From: Physella acuta
Lineage: Eukaryota; Mollusca; Gastropoda; Physidae
Length of the DNA stretch: 64,000 nucleotides
NCBI RefSeq assembly: GCF_028476545.1
Contig: NW_026731905.1
Coordinates: 312,501-376,500, forward strand
Direction of reading: 5' to 3'
In this document: piece by piece, positions 59,625 through 64,000 of the stretch
Layout of the letters: each line of letters starts with the position of its first letter
Position numbering within the stretch: the first letter of the stretch is position 1
Made by a program: the position numbers and the translations under genes
Notes under the pieces: generated by a model
The model's database searches: none
What the model was told of the DNA's origin: nothing
What the model saw: the letters and a program-made list of their open reading frames with translations, nothing else

Positions 59625-62189
59625 AAGAAAGATAGAGAGAGAGAAAGGAGAGAAGAGATAGAATGTGTGTTTATTATTCAAGGGAAACAACTGCAGTCCC
59701 CTCTAGTACTGACTTCACCTTCTTTCAACTACTCACAGGGTCGATGTGCATCTTAAAAAAAAATTCTCAAGTATCTGAAATGACTTTAGACTTTAAAGAA
59801 AAAAAACCCAGCCCGACTAAGTTATGGATTTCTATTTACATCAGCGGGAGTCAGCTGTCAAATGACTGGATCAATGTTATGCTGGGTGCGTTGGCACGGT
59901 GTACGAATTCAGGTTGTGGTTGTACAACCGAGGTTCAACAGCATGTTAATGACACGATACAACAACAACAACAAAAAGCAGCTTAAAAAAAAATATAATT
60001 TTCCGACCAAAGAATTTCGCTCGAATAATAACCACACGCTTCCATCAACAGCGAGTAAAAACAGATTATCGACAGCCATCTTTGTTGACAAAATATGATA
60101 GCAAGTGGGGTGAGGGGAGTGCGTCACACCACGCATCCAACCGTAGCCTTTATCTACGCTGGCGCAACAATTAGCAGGTGCGTATGGTAGGCAATACCCC
60201 CGCTACTACCATCCACCACCCCCGCTCCTACACTCAAACAACCCTACCCCTTCCAATACCCTACACCACACTCCTCAAGCACCAGTGTAATAAAAAACTG
60301 TAACCCAATTAGCTATCAACGTTACACCGGCGTTCTTAAATACCAAAACTTTCGTTTAATTTTCCCAGCATAGATTAGCCCTGTGGCGCATGCGCATCTT
60401 GATTGTGACGTGGCAATCAGAAACTGGCTCAAAGAAGAATGAAATGAGAACTCAACGTAGACGAACGTTTTAAACATCTACATTTACATACGACCTACAT
60501 AGCGACCAATGGTGTTTTGCCGCATATTGTAATTTGCCAGACATAATTAGCAGATAACAACCCAGCTTTAATTTAATTAACCGCTTCTGCCTGCTTATAC
60601 GGCTAGTGGTGTATAACCAGAAAACAGAAAATAGAAAATTACCCGTAAATTACAATGAACTGCGAGTAGCGAGATATAAATTGCTGAAAACAACTCATCT
60701 AAGACGATTTTGTTTACATCAACTTTATACACGGCCTACACAGACAGCAGTGGTGTGTGTCCATATCATGAACACTTAGCAAATTGTTGAGACCAATTAA
60801 ACAGCGAGCATTCAAGATGAAACAAGACTCTAGGCTACAACGGAGGGTCAATAACGAAACAGTCATTTTCTGCTGGGAGATTTTTTACTGTCCTCTTTTG
60901 ATGTACAGGCAATTATGTTGTAATTGAATAATGTGTATTGATTTTTGGAGGTTTTTAAATACGTCTGAAGATGGTTAAATGTTATGCTTGATACTGGCTG
61001 AAACATTCATTTATTATCGCTATTTCTGGAGGAGTTCGTTAGTGGATGAAAGATGCAATGCTAATGACAGACGAAAGAAACTAAAAGTGGAATTTTTATT
61101 ATAGCTGTTTATTTTCAATGATTAAAGCAGTTTTGTGATGTTTTTCCAGCGTATTTTCGACGATGCACCTTAATCATCCATTATAGTTGTAGCTAAATGT
61201 ATTATGTATTATGTAATTTCGCATGTATTTTATATTTATTTTCTGTTTAAATTTCATCTAACAATAATTGTAAGGAAGTATGATTTTTTTGTTGCGAACG
61301 TCATTTATCATAAATAATTTATCATGGATAACGCATCGTTTTTTACAGGATTTTATTTTTATAATCATATCATTCATCATTCGTCATACATCATAAATTA
61401 TTATCTTACACCATTAATAATACCATTGATACAAATTTAAATTATTATTCATTTCATATGTCATTTATCACATATTAACCATAACATTTCATTCATTATG
61501 TATCATTTACTACTCATTTTACCCAATTCACGATAGATCATTCATAATACATCATTCACCATCCATCATCTATTTTACATCATCGTTCTAGTCGCCAGTG
61601 AAATGTTAACGTCATAATGACTAAAACATTAGGTATGTTATTTTTTTTTTCCACGGACAGAACACGTCGCTCCACCCCTCTGGCCCGACCCAGGGAGACT
61701 CACCCTAGCGGTGTTCGAGTGACCTTTGACTTTTTTGAGTGTAGCCTCGGTCTAAATCTCGAGTCCCGAGGGTCGCCTAGTGCGACTCGGTCCCCGCCCG
61801 AATTCTCGCCTTTTCTCGCGCGAGCTCTTGGGATGGTTCGCACTTTATTCGCATGTGGATACTCACCAACACTATGCTGACCTTTCGTCGGCAAGTTTTC
61901 AAAACAAGATGAGTAAATAATTGTCTTTGCAGGGGTGAGGCGTGTAGGAAGTTTTAAGGGGGAGGTGGGGGTGGGGAAGTGCACATCGCTACAACAAATA
62001 TTTTTTCTTATTGTATCTCCCAGCAAGTTTTTAATAACCAGTTAGTTTTTATACGGATGTTGTGTTTAGTTTAAGACAACTGTATCGTAATGTTATTGAG
62101 ACCAAATGCTTGGCTGAGTATGGGAGGTGGGGTTTGTGCGTTTTAATTACTAAGGCAAGAAGTTGGTGGATAATACTCTATAGTAGGAT
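59622..62189. other. Non-coding; GC-rich patch near 61.7 kb
   Basis: Mostly AT-rich with no exon, with an NRF1 palindrome GCGCATGCGC at 60386-60395. A distinct CpG-rich block at about 61660-61880 carries a minus-strand AGG|GTGAGT donor at 61704 and could be a non-coding first exon or promoter, perhaps of the protocadherin. That link is speculative. Confidence 0.35.
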
Positions 62190-62430
62190 GGTGTCAGAAG
62201 TTGTAGGACTACCCGATGGTGTCAGAAGTTGTAGGACTACCCGATGGTGTCAGAAGTTGTAGGTCAGAAGTTGTAGGACTGCCCGATGGTGTCAGAAGTT
62301 GTAGGACTACCCGATGGTGTCAGAAGTTGTAGGACTACCCGATGGTGTCAGAAATTGTACCGGATGGTGTCAGAAGTTGTACCAGATGGTGTCAAAAGTT
62401 GTACCCAATGGTGTCAGAAGTTTTAGGTGC
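62190..62430. repeat. 28-bp minisatellite
   Basis: About eight units of GGTGTCAGAAGTTGTAGGAC plus TACCCGAT; shorter units appear in the second half. Confidence 0.92.
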
Positions 62431-63584
62431 TGGTGAATTTTATTACTCACTCGTACACTGACCATCTGTGGCGTCGCTGAACAAAATAACAGCCAGGGGC
62501 GGACTCTTCATTTTGGTGCCCCATCCTCTACGCTATAAACATAATTTTTTTAAATGCGTACTCACGTTTTAGGCACCCCCCCCCCCCTTTTTAAACGTAT
62601 ACAATAAAATTATCAGTGTGTAAATATACCCGAAACTTTATTTACCACTGCATGACTTCGCCCATCATCCTCCACCCACACCCCACCCCATAGCCACCCC
62701 CACCTCTTCCATTTCCGCCACAGTGACTACATACTTTCAACCAAGTTTTCACCAAGATAATCGTTACCCCTCATCAAACTCCCCCACCCCCACCACAGTT
62801 TACACAGCATCTTAAAATTGTATACTTTAATAACCAAATAAAAATACCCCCAACCGGAAGTAGAACGGCGGTGTTTAAATAATAACCAGAGCGAGGCTGG
62901 ATGCGCGCGCTCTATTGAATTTCCGATGTGTTTGTTTTTCCGTCATTAAGCCGACTAGGCCGCCCAAGTGTTAGCGATGTGCTAGAGGACGGCCGAATGC
63001 CGGGAATAAATTTCATTTTTTAATCATACAACCCTAAAACAAACGAAACGCAGGGGATAAAATCAATACAACTCCTGTGTTAAAATTTTTTTTTCCGACG
63101 TTCGGAATCGGCGGCTCAGTTTGCTGGGGTGTGAAGACGATAATGCATCACACTGCCACACCCTAACCCTAACTCGAACACTAAAACTCGGTTATGAATT
63201 ATTTATTTTATTTTCATTTTTTAAAGTAAAATGTATTAAAATATTCAACAAACGTATTTTAAAAAAAAACGTAAATTTAAAAAAAAAGGTGTGTATTGAT
63301 TTAGCCGGTGTAAAATCTCTATATGGCTTTAATGGCTGTTTGTGTACCGACCTTCCCCCATTGATCATACATTCAACATCGCCCCTTTTTCGCAGCTCTG
63401 TGTTCTAATTATAATTAATGAACGGAAAACCAGGAAAAATACAAAGCAATATTCATAAAATAAAACACCATAACCATTAATCTTGCGGCGATGGATTGTG
63501 TGTTATTTCTAAATTTAAAAATTTGGGTTCGATAATAATATTAAAAAAATTCAATTTCTCATGAGCTAAAGGTTGTTCGTGATA
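62431..63584. other. Non-coding, no gene seen
   Basis: A C10-type run (62575-62587), an ACCGGAAGT site (62853-62861) and CACCCTAACCCTAACTCG (63160), which contains two telomere-like CCCTAA units but is too short to mean anything. Confidence 0.5.
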
Positions 63585-63850
63585 TTATGAGCACACATTT
63601 GTCCATGATAATATGTGCAAAATGTTGTCTATGATATTATGTGCAAAATGTTGTCTATGATAATATGTGCAAAATGTTGTCTATGATAATATGTGCAAAA
63701 TGTTGTCTATGATATTATGTGCAAAATGTTGTCTATGATAATATGTGCAAAATGTTGTCTATGATAATATGTGCAAAATGTTGTTTATGATATTATGTGC
63801 AAAAAGTTGTCTCTGATATTATGAGCTTAAATTTGTCAGCGACATTATAA
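63585..63850. repeat. 26-bp minisatellite
   Basis: About ten units of GATATTATGTGCAAAATGTT plus GTCTAT. The fifth base of the unit alternates between T and A (GATATTATG and GATAATATG). Confidence 0.94.
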
Positions 63851-64000
63851 ACACAACGTTGATACCTCAACTAGTGTGAATAATTATCTGTTTATATTTT
63901 CCAACCAATCAGCGATGTGCACGTGCATGTTTAAACTGGCCCGCGGCATGCCGGTGAAGACGAGTGAGTTACAAGCCCACGAGGCTGCAGTTTCCCAGCA

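Noticed and set aside
63160-63177. Telomeric repeat
   Set aside because: Only two CCCTAA units; chance occurrence.

Overview
The window is animal nuclear DNA: AT-rich, gene-poor, intron-containing, and full of short tandem repeats, long (TA)n tracts, poly(G)/poly(C) runs and small non-autonomous transposons. The only protein gene I can support is a protocadherin on the minus strand. Its seven-cadherin-repeat layout, the tRNA-derived SINEs and a recurring GGGGAGATAACTC-like motif fit a lophotrochozoan, most likely a gastropod mollusc. That assignment is an inference; no rRNA, mitochondrial or species-specific sequence is present to settle it.

The gene occupies about 26.5-32.9 kb. Three coding exons join in phase 0: exon 1 (signal peptide, EC1, EC2, start of EC3), exon 2 (middle of EC3) and exon 3 (end of EC3 to EC7, transmembrane helix, part of the cytoplasmic tail). 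They give 930 residues. A strong donor then either leads to more tail exons that I could not find, or is ignored and the protein ends after four more residues. The most unusual feature is at the exon 2 donor. It is one unit of a 48-bp tandem array, so six near-identical donors lie in a row. Five of them share one open frame, and only the first restores normal cadherin spacing.

The rest is non-coding. Region 1-26 kb holds two intact copies of a hAT-like MITE with G/C-run cores (1756-2039, 2752-2961) and a decayed one (21.7 kb), tandem arrays at 2.7, 3.7, 4.5, 6.8, 8.0, 11.4, 16.2, 17.3, 20.2 and 25.1 kb, a palindromic hairpin element (11.65 kb), a full-length SINE (15.05 kb) and (TA)n tracts. 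Region 30-36 kb holds a pair of Helitron-like repeats and (TA)n. Region 38-64 kb holds further arrays (38.2, 40.1, 40.7, 43.0, 47.7, 48.1, 48.4, 50.8, 52.8, 53.4, 55.1, 56.0, 56.9, 58.7, 62.2, 63.6 kb), SINEs, two hAT MITEs with CAGGGGTCTCC ends and perfect 8-bp target duplications, a second hairpin element in the opposite orientation, and a cluster of CRE palindromes at 57.9-58.1 kb. No reverse transcriptase, integrase, capsid, envelope, CRISPR, rRNA or true tRNA gene was seen.

Most long open frames outside the protocadherin are side effects of tandem arrays whose unit length is a multiple of three, or of (TA)n tracts. Classic promoter-type motifs (CRE, ETS, NRF1, YY1) look over-represented in the non-coding DNA by hand count. 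Copy numbers and motif counts are by eye.
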